NCBI RefSeq assembly: GCF_900324475.1
Contig: NZ_LT992502.1
Span: 558,001-622,000, forward strand
Origin: Enterobacter bugandensis
GTDB taxonomy: Bacteria > Pseudomonadota > Gammaproteobacteria > Enterobacterales > Enterobacteriaceae
DNA length: 64,000 bases
Direction of reading: 5' to 3'
The notes beneath the pieces were generated by a model, which ran no database searches, had not been told where the DNA came from, and worked only from the letters and a program-made list of their open reading frames with translations. Position numbers and translations under genes: made by a program. Below, piece by piece: positions 26,280 to 35,406 of the stretch (its first letter is position 1; every line of letters starts with the position of its first letter).

Positions 26280-28743
26280 GCTGTAGTTGCCTGATAAAAG
26301 TGTCCAAGGGTTGCGCGTTGCCTGCGCTTTCCCACCATTTTCTGTAAGGATGCTGCGGATCGGCCAGGTGCTGCGGGGCGATGATGATGCGTTCATATCG
26401 CGAGGCCGGTAGGTCCGGTAGCGCAGTGGCAGTGTTAGACACAATCACAATTTCCGCACTGTCCGAAGTGGGTGCAGCAAGTTTTTGCACGCACCAGAAG
26501 CGAGAGATGGAATCCAAGGCGCGTTCCAGATGCCTGAAATCGGCCTTATCTGCTCGGATGGTCTCGTAATCGCCAGAGCCGATCAACTGACGAAGCGGTA
26601 CGCGGAGTTCTGATAGAAGAGCCCTCATTTCCAGTTCATCGGTGTAATACACTTTCCTGACGGCACCAGCGAAGCGCGCTCGTTTCTTCGGCGTCGCTCG
26701 TATAATTTCCACATCGGCCCCAACTGTTGGGGAGAACGCGCCTTTACCCTGAGCCCGACACCCCGGGCATCCGCCGCAAGTGATTTCTGGCGCATGGTGC
26801 TGATAAATATAAAATTTTCTTAGTATCTGGCACAGGGGAGGTCGAGGGTCGAGGATCCACGTTTTTAACAAGGTAAATGCCGCGCGGCGCTTAGCTAGTT
26901 CTTCTTGGCGGGCCCTATCAACAAAGGTGTTCCAATACTCTTCAGAGTGGTGCGAGTCGTTGCAGTGGCGAATATGCACTTTGTTGTAATACTGGGCAAA
27001 CCAGTCGTGAACTGCCTGAGCGTTTTCTTCTTCATCTTTTCGCAGGTTTTCTGGCAGCTCAGGGGCTGCGAACACTAGCTCAATCAGCCCGGTGCGCTGC
27101 ATCAATAGTAAGGTTCTGCGGTTCCAGGCTTGATTTCGATCGCCCTGATAGTCGATATGATCGGGTTTAGTATCCAGTGAGATGCTGTAACTGGCGATGT
27201 CGCTGGGCTGGTACCGCTTAAACATGGCCATCCAACGCTGGTAGCCTTTTTCGACGCTGATAAGTTTTTCAACCGAAAGGCTTTCTGCCGTCTCCATTTG
27301 TGCACTATGCCAGACCAGATGCGCCTGGCAGGCTTTGCCATCACGCCCGGCGCGTCCACATTCCTGATAATAGCGATCGATATTTTCCGGAATGGCGGCA
27401 TGAATGACCGAACGGACGTTGCTTTTATTCATTCCTACCCCAAACGCCGAGGTGGCAACCATGATGTCCAGTTGGTCGCTTGCCCATTGTGAAATCAGTT
27501 TTTTGCGAGCTAGGGTTTCCGTGTCGCCATGGAACAGGCCAACACGCTGGTATTGCTGTTGCTGAAGTCGGAGATGCCAGTTTTCCGCTTCTTCCTTCGT
27601 GGTGCAATAGAGGATGAGCGGGCGTGGGAGCGTCATTAGCAACTGCTCCACGCGCTGCTGATGCGCACCAGGGGTGGGCTCAGCATGTACGAAGTATTCG
27701 GGTTCGGGGCGCAGGAAGTTCGCTGTAATCTCAATCAGTTCGCTGTCATCTGAGCGGAACTGCTCAACAATCACATCACGGGTGTTCTGGCTCCAGGTGG
27801 CGGAGAGCAGCAGGGTGCGAAAACGGCATCCGGGCTGGGCTTTTAATGAACGAATCAGCGGCGCAATCAGCTGAAAATCAGGGCGGAATTCAGCGCCCCA
27901 CTGGTCTATAAGATGGGCTTCGTCGATAACGACGGCACCTATTAGGTTATTTTTCGCCAGGTCAAACAGTACCGGAACCAGCGACGATTTTGCCGCCTCC
28001 GGCGAACAAAAGAGCACGCGCTGTGAGCCGTTTCTCAACCGCTCTTTCAGCGTCTGGCGCGTTGTGTGATCCTGACCGCCAACCCAGGCATAGGTTCCTC
28101 CGTGATCCTGCTCAGCCTGCCGCAGCATGTCCCGCATAAAATCCGCTTGTTCTATGGCGAGGGCGACCGTTGGGACAATCACCAGCGTTAACGAACCGAA
28201 CGGCGCACTGATGGCCTGGATTTGCGTGATAAGGCTTTTACCGCAGCTGGTGGGGAGATTCACCACCAGAGTGCTGTTGACGTCGGAGGTGAGCAGCGTG
28301 CGGATTGCCGCCTGCTGTCCGAAGCCACGGTAGTGCGTATGGGGCGTGTCGACCAGCAAGTTCTTGAGCGCCGGATCCATTTCCGGCTGCAATAAGTTAC
28401 GTCGGGTTCGGCTCTGGTAAGTGGCCCGGGTGCTCGTCAGGTCCGCTTCAGCAGCGAGTGACAATATCTGTCCCACGACGGATTTTTCCAGCCCCCAAAG
28501 TGGGTCTGGGGTCTCCGTCAGCGACGGTGGAGAAGGCAGCCAGGGATCTTCGATGCCGTTCACCTGTGCAGTGCGAAGGGCATCGGCATAGCCGGCAAAA
28601 ATATCATTCAGGCCTGCAGTAGGGTCGATGATGATATTCATTAACCGCATGAAGAAGGGATTTTCAATCCCCTCTTTGAAGGTAACGTCATCGGTAAAAT
28701 AGGTGGTTAGCGCAAACTGCAGACGTGACCATTGTTCCGTCAT
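26263..28743 (-). CDS. dpdF: DpdF, RecQ-like helicase
   Basis: The 826-residue protein has RecQ-type superfamily 2 motifs: NLPTSCGKSL (Walker A), VVIDEAHLIDQWG (DEAH with the RecQ-type WG), LLLSATWSQ, the ATSAFGVGMNKSNVR motif V region and QECGRAGRDGK (motif VI). A zinc-binding CGGCPGC cluster follows, as in RecQ family zinc domains, and the C-terminus is family-specific. It probably unwinds or translocates on DNA during Dpd restriction. It overlaps dpdE by one base (TGATG) and dpdG by 17. Confidence 0.9.
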   Translation of the reverse strand: MTEQWSRLQFALTTYFTDDVTFKEGIENPFFMRLMNIIIDPTAGLNDIFAGYADALRTAQVNGIEDPWLPSPPSLTETPDPLWGLEKSVVGQILSLAAEADLTSTRATYQSRTRRNLLQPEMDPALKNLLVDTPHTHYRGFGQQAAIRTLLTSDVNSTLVVNLPTSCGKSLITQIQAISAPFGSLTLVIVPTVALAIEQADFMRDMLRQAEQDHGGTYAWVGGQDHTTRQTLKERLRNGSQRVLFCSPEAAKSSLVPVLFDLAKNNLIGAVVIDEAHLIDQWGAEFRPDFQLIAPLIRSLKAQPGCRFRTLLLSATWSQNTRDVIVEQFRSDDSELIEITANFLRPEPEYFVHAEPTPGAHQQRVEQLLMTLPRPLILYCTTKEEAENWHLRLQQQQYQRVGLFHGDTETLARKKLISQWASDQLDIMVATSAFGVGMNKSNVRSVIHAAIPENIDRYYQECGRAGRDGKACQAHLVWHSAQMETAESLSVEKLISVEKGYQRWMAMFKRYQPSDIASYSISLDTKPDHIDYQGDRNQAWNRRTLLLMQRTGLIELVFAAPELPENLRKDEEENAQAVHDWFAQYYNKVHIRHCNDSHHSEEYWNTFVDRARQEELAKRRAAFTLLKTWILDPRPPLCQILRKFYIYQHHAPEITCGGCPGCRAQGKGAFSPTVGADVEIIRATPKKRARFAGAVRKVYYTDELEMRALLSELRVPLRQLIGSGDYETIRADKADFRHLERALDSISRFWCVQKLAAPTSDSAEIVIVSNTATALPDLPASRYERIIIAPQHLADPQHPYRKWWESAGNAQPLDTFIRQLQHVNHQ

Positions 28744-31700
28744 CAGGCGACTCCAGATAAAATATTGCTACTGCAAAGAATGATCGCTTTTACCGACATC
28801 AGCTGGATATAAGCGTTGGCTTGAGACAAATCACGCTGTTTTTGCAGCGCTTTATCATATACCTGCTCAACCTGTTCTTTCCACGCATCAGCGGAAATCA
28901 GCTCTTCAATTTCTTGCCATCTAGTGGCTCGCAGATTGAGGTCCACATAACTTTTTGTGGCAGAAGGGGTCTTGCTGTACTCGCTGTTCAGCATTCCAAG
29001 CAGTTGTGGATTTGTCACCTGAGAACCGTCTGCAGCTACCCACTCCTCAACAATGCGTGGCGGCTCCAGTTCATCGCATTGACGAAGAGTGGCGTAAGGG
29101 CTTAGCGGATCGCAGCCAGTAATGAGCCAACTCATCTGAAAGAAATAGCGAGGTTCATTTAGTTCTGCGTTAATCATACGTAGCATCGCCACCGAACTGC
29201 CCCGCGCGTCCTGATTCAGTAACTGCCAGATCGCATCGACGAAAGGTTGGCCGTAACGCAAGGGATAAACCGTTGTCCCGTCAATGGCAGGGATACGTTC
29301 TGCACTCATTAGATGGGTAGACGGTGGATTGCCTCCCTCTTTGTCGAAGCTGAGCATGCAGGTTGACAGAAAAGTTTTAAAATCTACCAGCGTCCCAGAA
29401 CTGCGTTCAGCTAGTTCAAAACTAAAACGCATCCCTTCTTCAGCATTTCCTGATGAACGGAAACGCAATCCTTGAGAGATCCATGGCGTAAGTGCTTTAC
29501 ACTGTTCTGCTGCAATGAGATCGTCATTACTAAGTTGCTGAGCGAAAAGTGCCGCTTGCGAGACTTCTTCATCCATCGCCAGCAATTTTTCCTGCATGTT
29601 GATTTTGTTGGTCTCTCTGACCAAAACGCCATTTTCGCCAGGAAATTCTGCCGCAAGGTTTCCCAGCACTTGTGGGCCTTCGAGGAATAGTCTGTTCCAG
29701 GCATCACCGATATAGTCATCCAGTACGAACTGCAGGCTAGCGATGGTATTGTTAAATACGCCAATGCTGTTCACCAGAATGTCGGCCCACTGATTGCGTA
29801 AGCTATCGGTCACATGGTTTTTTAGTATCAGGCTTTGAACCGGTTTGATACCACGCAGGTTGGCGCTGTAGCGGTTGAGACGGCCCAGACGTTGCTCAAT
29901 CCGACTGCAGGATCGCGGCAAACCATAATGAACGGCCAGACGACGTCCTCCGTGGAGATTCAGCCCATCCTCGCCGCTTCTATCGCACAATAGAACCCGA
30001 ACGGGGGTTTGAGCCTGAGTGAACTGTAGTGGTTGGCCTGGCTGATAGCGTTCTATCGGGTAATCCAGCAGAATGCTCATCTTAACTGACAGGTGCTGCG
30101 CTAGTTCAGGACGATCGCAGAAGACAATAGCTTTGCCATCTGGAAATTGATTTAACCAATCATTAAGCGATGCGGCCAGCATATTGTCGATAGCTTGTTG
30201 CTCATTTTTAGCCGTCGAGACGATATGTTCCAGTAAGGCTTGCTCATCCTTGGGCAGTCCAGTTGACTCTGTGAGAATGGCTTTTGCCCGCTGCAGAACA
30301 CAAATCGGACTGGAAAAGAGATCGTCAATCCAGGCGATGTAGTTCGCTTCTTTTAACGACCAATGCTGGTTTTGCGGTAGTACGGCCATAGCGCGATACT
30401 CTTCCAGCAACTCATCCAGGGTTAGTCCTTCGGTTTGCCAGTGAGATTCCCTCACTCCGTTCAGACCAGGGAAGAGAAGATCCAGATTCAGATTTTTGCT
30501 TTCATCCTGACTCAGTGCAACCTGACGGCGATTTCTCAGCAGACGGTGGTGGATGCGGTAATTCTCGCCAAGATGTAGTCTTATCGCTTTAATACCCGCT
30601 TCACGTTCAGGAGTTGGCTGAGAAAATCTCCCAATCAGTGGAAACAGTCCTTGGCATAACGTTGCCAACTGATGGTCGTCGGGGAATTGCACCAGAACCT
30701 CTTCAAGGTTACGGCGAAGACTAATATTAGACACAGATGGAACTAGAGAAGAGAAAACACCGCCAAGGCTCTCACGGTTTTTCACTAGTTCGGTGAAGGC
30801 ATGCAGATGGTTTTCATCAATCTGGAATGCTTCCGGATTGATGCAGTGCAGCATCGACAGGAAGTTGCGCTCATGGCCATGCAGCGGCGTACCGGTGAGA
30901 AGCAATGCGTAATGTGCTTTCTGACATGTTTGTGATATCAGTTTGAAATCATCACGCTGTTCTTCGTCCGTAGACCACGGCCAGTCGGCAATTTGATGGA
31001 CTTCATCAATAGTAATCAGGGATGGTGAGAATCCTCTGCTCAGCAGGAGGCATGCCTCAGAATAACTACAGATAACAATCCCTTGTGCAGCACCATCTTG
31101 CTTTAACAAGGAGAGCATTGCTGAAACACCAACGAGCAACTGTTTTAGCTGAAAACGTTCACCTAATTCTTCCCGCCACTGGCTGACGAGTTGGCTTGGC
31201 ACGGCGATAAGCATACTGACATGCCCCGCTTCTTCCAGAGCATGTTCACGGATAACCATACCTGCTTCAATGGTTTTCCCAAGACCCACTTCATCTGCCA
31301 GAATATATTTCGGCGTTTTATCTTGTAATACTCGCCGTACAACGGCCAGTTGATGTGGTTCCAGTTCGACAGCGCTGCTGGAAATGGATGCTAGACCCCG
31401 GCAGGAAGCGCGTTGCTGGATATAGGTCTTGATGAAGGAGTGTCGGCGAGGAAAGAAGAAGGGAGCGTCATTGGCCTGGTAAGCCAGAAAATGTGCAGGA
31501 TTAATAGGTTTATCGGGTGCTTTGTTCAGTATGAAGATCTTATCGATAGGCAGCGTCGTTGCGTCATCTTCGCGAAAAATGACCAAAAAATCACCATTAG
31601 GTCGCGATCCACCGAATCGAGCGCGCGTCCAACGTTGACTTTGTGGTTCAAGACAGTAGACGACAGCTTCTTCATGGGGAAGGGTCGGTGTCAAGTTCTC

Positions 31701-31856
31701 AAGGCTAATCGCAACCTGACGTGTATAGGGGTGTGCTGGTGACTCAAAAAAAGCAACAGTTGCATTATTTGCCTCAATATCAATGCTGACGACTTTTCCG
31801 ATACCGTCAAAACTCTCGGAAGCAACCAACGACCCTATAGGTAATATGTTCATCAT
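28743..31856 (-). CDS. dpdE: DpdE, SNF2-like helicase
   Basis: This is the first gene of the leftward dpd restriction operon. The protein (~1037 residues from ATG 31856 or 31853; AAGGA precedes them) has a small N-terminal domain with GSLVASESFDGIGKVVSIDIE, then SNF2 helicase motifs: ADEVGLGKTIEAGM (Walker A), TIDEVHQIADW (DEVH), LLTGTPLHG, and the C-terminal RIEQRLGRLNRYS (motif VI). HepA/RapA-like SNF2 enzymes translocate on double-stranded DNA; in Dpd it should do so during restriction. A longer in-frame start at 32009 has no ribosome site and gives an unlikely N-terminus. Confidence 0.88.
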   Translation of the reverse strand: MMNILPIGSLVASESFDGIGKVVSIDIEANNATVAFFESPAHPYTRQVAISLENLTPTLPHEEAVVYCLEPQSQRWTRARFGGSRPNGDFLVIFREDDATTLPIDKIFILNKAPDKPINPAHFLAYQANDAPFFFPRRHSFIKTYIQQRASCRGLASISSSAVELEPHQLAVVRRVLQDKTPKYILADEVGLGKTIEAGMVIREHALEEAGHVSMLIAVPSQLVSQWREELGERFQLKQLLVGVSAMLSLLKQDGAAQGIVICSYSEACLLLSRGFSPSLITIDEVHQIADWPWSTDEEQRDDFKLISQTCQKAHYALLLTGTPLHGHERNFLSMLHCINPEAFQIDENHLHAFTELVKNRESLGGVFSSLVPSVSNISLRRNLEEVLVQFPDDHQLATLCQGLFPLIGRFSQPTPEREAGIKAIRLHLGENYRIHHRLLRNRRQVALSQDESKNLNLDLLFPGLNGVRESHWQTEGLTLDELLEEYRAMAVLPQNQHWSLKEANYIAWIDDLFSSPICVLQRAKAILTESTGLPKDEQALLEHIVSTAKNEQQAIDNMLAASLNDWLNQFPDGKAIVFCDRPELAQHLSVKMSILLDYPIERYQPGQPLQFTQAQTPVRVLLCDRSGEDGLNLHGGRRLAVHYGLPRSCSRIEQRLGRLNRYSANLRGIKPVQSLILKNHVTDSLRNQWADILVNSIGVFNNTIASLQFVLDDYIGDAWNRLFLEGPQVLGNLAAEFPGENGVLVRETNKINMQEKLLAMDEEVSQAALFAQQLSNDDLIAAEQCKALTPWISQGLRFRSSGNAEEGMRFSFELAERSSGTLVDFKTFLSTCMLSFDKEGGNPPSTHLMSAERIPAIDGTTVYPLRYGQPFVDAIWQLLNQDARGSSVAMLRMINAELNEPRYFFQMSWLITGCDPLSPYATLRQCDELEPPRIVEEWVAADGSQVTNPQLLGMLNSEYSKTPSATKSYVDLNLRATRWQEIEELISADAWKEQVEQVYDKALQKQRDLSQANAYIQLMSVKAIILCSSNILSGVA

Positions 31857-32247
31857 CACAATCCTTGAAATTATCTTCGCATGTATGATTTGTGCGAAAA
31901 ATGAACAGTCATGGGATGAAGTAAGGGGTTTCCATGCCTGAACGACACACATTGAGAAGCAAAAGTTCAGTCGATACTGACAGGATACTGAGATGAATCC
32001 CATATTCAAGTGAAAAAAATCAAAGTTCTTAGTAGATTCACAAATAACACAGTAAGTGAATAGCTTTCTTTGTAGTGATTGATTTCTATACGTAAAACCC
32101 CATTTCCAACTACTATTTTTCGTATTAGTAGTATCGAGTTTAACTTAAGACTCATTAAATTGATCTGAACTAGGTGATTAATCAATTGCAATATATGAAA
32201 TATTCTTGCTGTAGTACTTACATATAACAATGGGATTTTAAAAGAAT
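31857..32247. other. upstream region of the dpd restriction operon
   Basis: This AT-rich stretch separates dpdE from queD. It holds a candidate promoter (31982-32009) and ends at the queD terminator. An 83-residue minus-strand frame (32006-32257) lacks a ribosome site, is very hydrophobic by AT-richness and overlaps the terminator, so I do not call it a gene. Confidence 0.5.
31982..32009 (-). promoter_or_regulatory. weak candidate promoter for dpdE-D operon
   Basis: On the minus strand TTGAAT (32009-32004) and TATCCT (31987-31982) stand 16 bases apart, a fair sigma-70 arrangement about 125 bases before dpdE. The queD terminator upstream means the operon needs its own promoter, which supports some promoter in this gap; this particular one is uncertain. 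Confidence 0.3.
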
Positions 32248-32274
32248 AGATAGCCAATATAATTTTGGCTATCT
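32248..32274 (-). terminator. queD terminator
   Basis: AGATAGCCAA (32248-32257) and TTGGCTATCT (32265-32274) form a 10-base-pair hairpin. On the minus strand it is followed by ATTCTTTT. It lies just after the queD stop and separates queD from the dpdE operon. Confidence 0.7.
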
Positions 32275-32281
32275 AGATAAG

Positions 32282-32647
32282 TTATTTTATGCCGCGATAA
32301 ATGCAGCCTGCAGAGCATGTCTCTTTCACGACGACTGCGCTAAGGATCGGGAGTTGAGGTTTAATCTGATTCCAAATCCATTCAGCAAGCACTTCGCTGG
32401 TAGGGTTTTCCAGGCCTGGAATGTCATTGAGATAGTAATGGTCCAGCCTATCCAAAGTAGGTTTAAAAATCGCTTTTAGTTCGGCGAAATCAATAATCCA
32501 ACCAGTGTGCTTATCCACATCATCGGTTATCTCGAGTCGCACGACAAAGGAATGTCCGTGTAAGCGACCGCATTTATGGCCTTCCGGAACATTCGGAAGA
32601 CGGTGTGCGGCTTCAAAGGTGAAATCTTTGTATAACGTAGTTTTCAT
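32282..32647 (-). CDS. queD: QueD, 6-carboxy-5,6,7,8-tetrahydropterin synthase
   Basis: QueD makes 6-carboxytetrahydropterin from dihydroneopterin triphosphate, the second step to preQ0. At 121 residues it has the normal length, with zinc ligands His15 (FEAAHRL), His30 and His32 (LHGHSF), catalytic Cys26 in KCGRLHG, the Asp69-His70 pair in RLDHYYLN, and the family C-terminus [13 protein letters not shown]. Dpd islands usually carry their own preQ0 genes; here only queD is present, so FolE, QueE and QueC must come from the chromosome. It has its own terminator and is separated from dpdE. Confidence 0.92.
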   Translation of the reverse strand: MKTTLYKDFTFEAAHRLPNVPEGHKCGRLHGHSFVVRLEITDDVDKHTGWIIDFAELKAIFKPTLDRLDHYYLNDIPGLENPTSEVLAEWIWNQIKPQLPILSAVVVKETCSAGCIYRGIK

Positions 32648-33030
32648 AGTGACCTCATTTTTTTGTTATACAGTAACAATAAGAACCAAGATCTCCTAGC
32701 ATTTCTGAGTTAGCTGCCACTACTCTTTTGATAGACAAAAACAGTCCGGTCTAGCTATACCGGACTGTTTTCGATTGTGAGCCTTTAGGCGGGATGGGCA
32801 TGACGCTAAATTGTGGGTTATCGGTAGCCACAGCCGAACGTTGAACACTTTATTTGATGCCCTCTTAATGGTGTTAAAATGGTGGAAAGGAAAAACCTCA
32901 AGATTTTCAAATGGTCACAGTTGCTAGTTGGCTGGCGGCTCAAGTACATCAACTCAGGAAGTAACGTTCACCATGTAATCGGCTGCATATTGTGAGCATT
33001 ACCAGCCGACTTTACTGACCCTGGGAAAAG
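32648..33030. other. intergenic region right of queD
   Basis: Apart from the hairpin at 32737-32772 I see no gene here. Short stretches look like decayed coding sequence with frequent stops, as expected at an island edge. Confidence 0.4.
32737..32772. terminator. strong bidirectional hairpin terminator
   Basis: AAAACAGTCCGGT and ACCGGACTGTTTT form a 13-base-pair stem around a CTAGCTAT-like loop, with A-runs on one side and T-runs on the other. It marks the right end of the dpd-associated genes. Confidence 0.75.
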
Positions 33031-33132
33031 GAGGTCTGGTCTAAACCCTATCAGGTAAAAGGGGACATTTTCTATCTGTACTTCAATGCCACCACGGGTG
33101 AAGTTGAGCTGACCAAGGTGATAAATGACTGA
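33031..33132 (+). pseudogene. C-terminal remnant of an unidentified gene
   Basis: An open stretch encodes EVWSKPYQVKGDIFYLYFNA with TTGEVELTKVIND and a stop at 33130-33132. It reads like the natural end of a protein, but nothing upstream continues it. A T-tailed hairpin (about 33155-33187) follows as a terminator would. I take it as the end of a gene cut by rearrangement. Confidence 0.35.
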
Positions 33133-33154
33133 GTTAATTTACTCCGTATCGATT

Positions 33155-33187
33155 AGCACCGCCTGATAATCAAGCGGCGTTTTTTCG
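33155..33187 (+). terminator. T-tailed hairpin after the gene remnant
   Basis: CGCCTGA and TCAAGCGGCG pair with one bulge and are followed by six T. On the plus strand it would end transcription from the remnant at 33031-33132; it overlaps the last codons of the minus-strand methyltransferase. Confidence 0.45.
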
Positions 33188-33754
33188 TAATATTCCATTC
33201 AGCCATGTCTCATCTCTGTCCGGTCGGTTATCCTGCGTCGCCCACAGCGAAGCGCTCTCCATCCCCGGAACCGTCTTCAGCAACTCCCGCAATCCCTCTT
33301 CATCCAGGTCCGTAAACCGTCTTTCCCCCTGCACACGCTCACCATTGCCATACTTAAACGACACGTACCAGACGCCGCCAGGCTTAAGCGCATCCGCAAG
33401 CTTCTGCATCACCGCAGGCAACTCAGAAGAGGGGACATGCAGCAAAGAGGCACAGCACCAGATCCCATCGAACTGCGCTTTACTCTCGATTTCTGAAAAC
33501 GCCATCAACTGCACGGGTAACCCGGTATGTTGCCTTGCCAGCTCCACCATCGCGGGAGAGGCATCAAAAGCATCCACCAGATAACCCATCTCATGAAAGG
33601 CTTTTGCATCCCGGCCAGAACCGCACCCAGCATCCAGAACCCGGGCACCGTGAGGCAGATGTTGGGTAAAAGCCTCGTAAAGCGGGGTCATATCGACATT
33701 GACCGTGCCATCGAAGAAATCCTGTGCGTGATTCTGATAGTAGTGAAGTGTCAT
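33170..33754 (-). CDS. class I SAM-dependent methyltransferase
   Basis: The 194-residue protein is a compact Rossmann-fold methyltransferase: motif I VLDAGCGSGRDAKAF (residues 39-53), an acidic motif II VDAFDASPAMVELAR, motif IV-like GIWCCASLLHVP and a C-terminal strand region. It lacks the NPPY/DPPY motif of DNA adenine or N4-cytosine enzymes and the PC motif of C5 enzymes, so the substrate is probably a small molecule or protein. The start overlaps the HNH gene's stop (TAATG), so the two are co-translated; why is unknown. Confidence 0.8.
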   Translation of the reverse strand: MTLHYYQNHAQDFFDGTVNVDMTPLYEAFTQHLPHGARVLDAGCGSGRDAKAFHEMGYLVDAFDASPAMVELARQHTGLPVQLMAFSEIESKAQFDGIWCCASLLHVPSSELPAVMQKLADALKPGGVWYVSFKYGNGERVQGERRFTDLDEEGLRELLKTVPGMESASLWATQDNRPDRDETWLNGILRKNAA

Positions 33755-34767
33755 TAAAACGTTGCCTCGCCTTCCACGTTGGGTTTCCAGGTATGGATAA
33801 GTTTGTCCAGCGCGGCCTGCCAGTTACGCTGAAGAAAGCTTCTCCGTGCTTCAGGACGTTGCCCTGTCTGTAGAACAATCGTCTCATGCAACGGCAGTTT
33901 GCTCTGAATAAAATACTCATTGCGGGTGTGTAACCGTTGCAGGAGCCTGAGGTCGGGAATGCGTGCATATTTACCTTCGACGCCACGGTTACAACATCGA
34001 CAGGCCAGCACTAAGTTCCATACGCCGTTAATATTGCTCACTTCATTGCGGGCAGCCCAGGGAATAAAGTGGTCGACGTCCGCCAGTTCTGCATCTCCCG
34101 GTACTAGGCTGATGGGTTTGAAGCAGTAAAAGCATCGTCCTTTCTGGTAACCATTAAGGCTGTCGCGGCAGCTGGTGATGTCTACGCGACGCGCGTTCAC
34201 CCTCGTGAACAACAGCTGATTATCTTCGTCGAACTCCACGCCCACAAGATTACGAGAAATCCCCATCGACCAGGCCTGTTCTACCAGGTTCCAGCGGGCA
34301 TTGGTTTCAAAAGCGAGGTTTTTATACTGCAGGCGTTCGCCCAGTAAAAAGAAGTTATCCGTCAGGCGGATCCCATTGTTGGTTTTGCGCTCATCGAGGA
34401 AAAAACGTTTATCGATCTCGCCCTGGTTGACGTAGTGAAAGGCATCAATCACGTTGTTAAAGCCAAGGCGCACCGTCGCTTCAATGAGCTGGGCGTGGGT
34501 GATTTCACCTCTGTTGAACTTCAGACAGGTTTCCAGAAATTGGCTGCTGCGGGAGGTGATCTGTTTTGGCGCATGTTTCAGGTGCTCGCAAAGATAGCGG
34601 CTAAACGGCACGGCAAGCTGGTCGAGCGTTATCAAATCGCTGCCCGTCTTATCCACTTCATACAATGCTGACGCCAGCGCAAATTTGTAAGATGCGACGT
34701 TCCTTCCAAAGAGGATCACACCACGCCAGTAGTTCTCAAGCGTCGGATCGGCCTGATAAAATTCCAT
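33754..34767 (-). CDS. HNH endonuclease
   Basis: From ATG 34767 (MEFYQADP) the protein has 337 residues; an in-frame start at 34827 is possible. The N-terminal two-thirds is a helical domain I cannot assign. The C-terminal part holds a zinc-finger HNH nuclease: CFYCFKP, then VDHFIPWA with the DH of the HNH motif, the NLVLACRCCNRG Asn and second Cys pair, and KYARIP. HNH proteins of this size are common in defence islands. It sits next to a co-translated methyltransferase and about 1.1 kb right of queD. Whether it belongs to Dpd is unclear; Dpd islands elsewhere are not known to me to need it. Confidence 0.8.
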   Translation of the reverse strand: MEFYQADPTLENYWRGVILFGRNVASYKFALASALYEVDKTGSDLITLDQLAVPFSRYLCEHLKHAPKQITSRSSQFLETCLKFNRGEITHAQLIEATVRLGFNNVIDAFHYVNQGEIDKRFFLDERKTNNGIRLTDNFFLLGERLQYKNLAFETNARWNLVEQAWSMGISRNLVGVEFDEDNQLLFTRVNARRVDITSCRDSLNGYQKGRCFYCFKPISLVPGDAELADVDHFIPWAARNEVSNINGVWNLVLACRCCNRGVEGKYARIPDLRLLQRLHTRNEYFIQSKLPLHETIVLQTGQRPEARRSFLQRNWQAALDKLIHTWKPNVEGEATF

Positions 34768-35061
34768 CAATGAAGTCCTGTTACGGTTGGCTGGGCAGGG
34801 CGTTACTAAAGCCTGTAACAGGATCACATAACAAAATCAGGGTGATGTAAATCGTTAATCTATAGGTCTGATGAATTTTTGTGGGATCTGAGAAGAAGGG
34901 CTGGATGCGACGGATTTGTCGTTAAAGGCAAGTTAGCGAATGAATAGATTTATGGATGAGGAAAATAAGACTGATTTTTCAAGCCTGCGATTTACCAGTA
35001 TCCCCCAAACCCATTCCCTGAATCCCCCTTGTATTTCCCAATTTTACCTGTCGCAAAACCG
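34768..35061. other. gap upstream of the HNH gene, with symE-type leader remnant
   Basis: The right part (from ~34995) shares CCTGAATCCCCCT and other short blocks with the region upstream of symE at 37135-37200. No gene is seen; a short frame at 34940-35212 runs through the promoter and is not convincing. Confidence 0.4.
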
Positions 35062-35088
35062 CTGTATTTATATTCAGTTCTGTATAAT
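35062..35088 (+). promoter_or_regulatory. LexA box and -10 element, SOS promoter copy 1
   Basis: CTGTATTTATATTCAG (35062-35077) matches the LexA consensus CTG-N10-CAG and differs from CTGTATATATATACAG at two bases. TATAAT follows at 35083-35088, so LexA would cover the -35 region. The same arrangement occurs before symE (37199-37225). The next gene downstream is the tlde1-immunity-hcp unit at 35407. Confidence 0.65.
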
Positions 35089-35406
35089 AGGCAGCGGTAA
35101 TTACGCCAGTCGGAAAAACGCCTCTTCATGGGGATGTCCTCATGAGGCTTATGAAGACATTACTAGCATCAGGGAGCAGGTCACTCTGCCAGCGGTTCGG
35201 TCATGCCCCTGAGGGCACATGGTCAACTTGATAAACCTAGCTTCCTGACACACCTCTGATGTTACCGCCTAACGGCCTTACGCGTTGTCTTACCACCAAC
35301 GGGCTATTGTCTGAAAATCAGAGGTCTCTCGGAAGAAAACCTTCTTATGTCCGATTGCGTAGGAGTACGATAAGCCAACAAATCATTATAGATAAAAGGG
35401 TTATCT
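35089..35406 (+). other. long untranslated leader before tlde1
   Basis: The first ~30 bases resemble the symE leader, then the sequence diverges. A hairpin GCCTCTTCATG/CATGAGGC lies at about 35120-35150. The block CAACTTGATA near 35225 recurs just before symE. No open frame of note is present. The stretch could be a regulatory leader, a scar of symE replacement, or both. Confidence 0.4.

Noticed and set aside
32006..32257. 83-residue minus-strand frame upstream of dpdE
   Set aside because: It overlaps the queD terminator, lacks a ribosome site and is hydrophobic only because the DNA is AT-rich.
34940..35212. 90-residue plus-strand frame
   Set aside because: It runs across the LexA box and -10 element and has no ribosome site or family resemblance.
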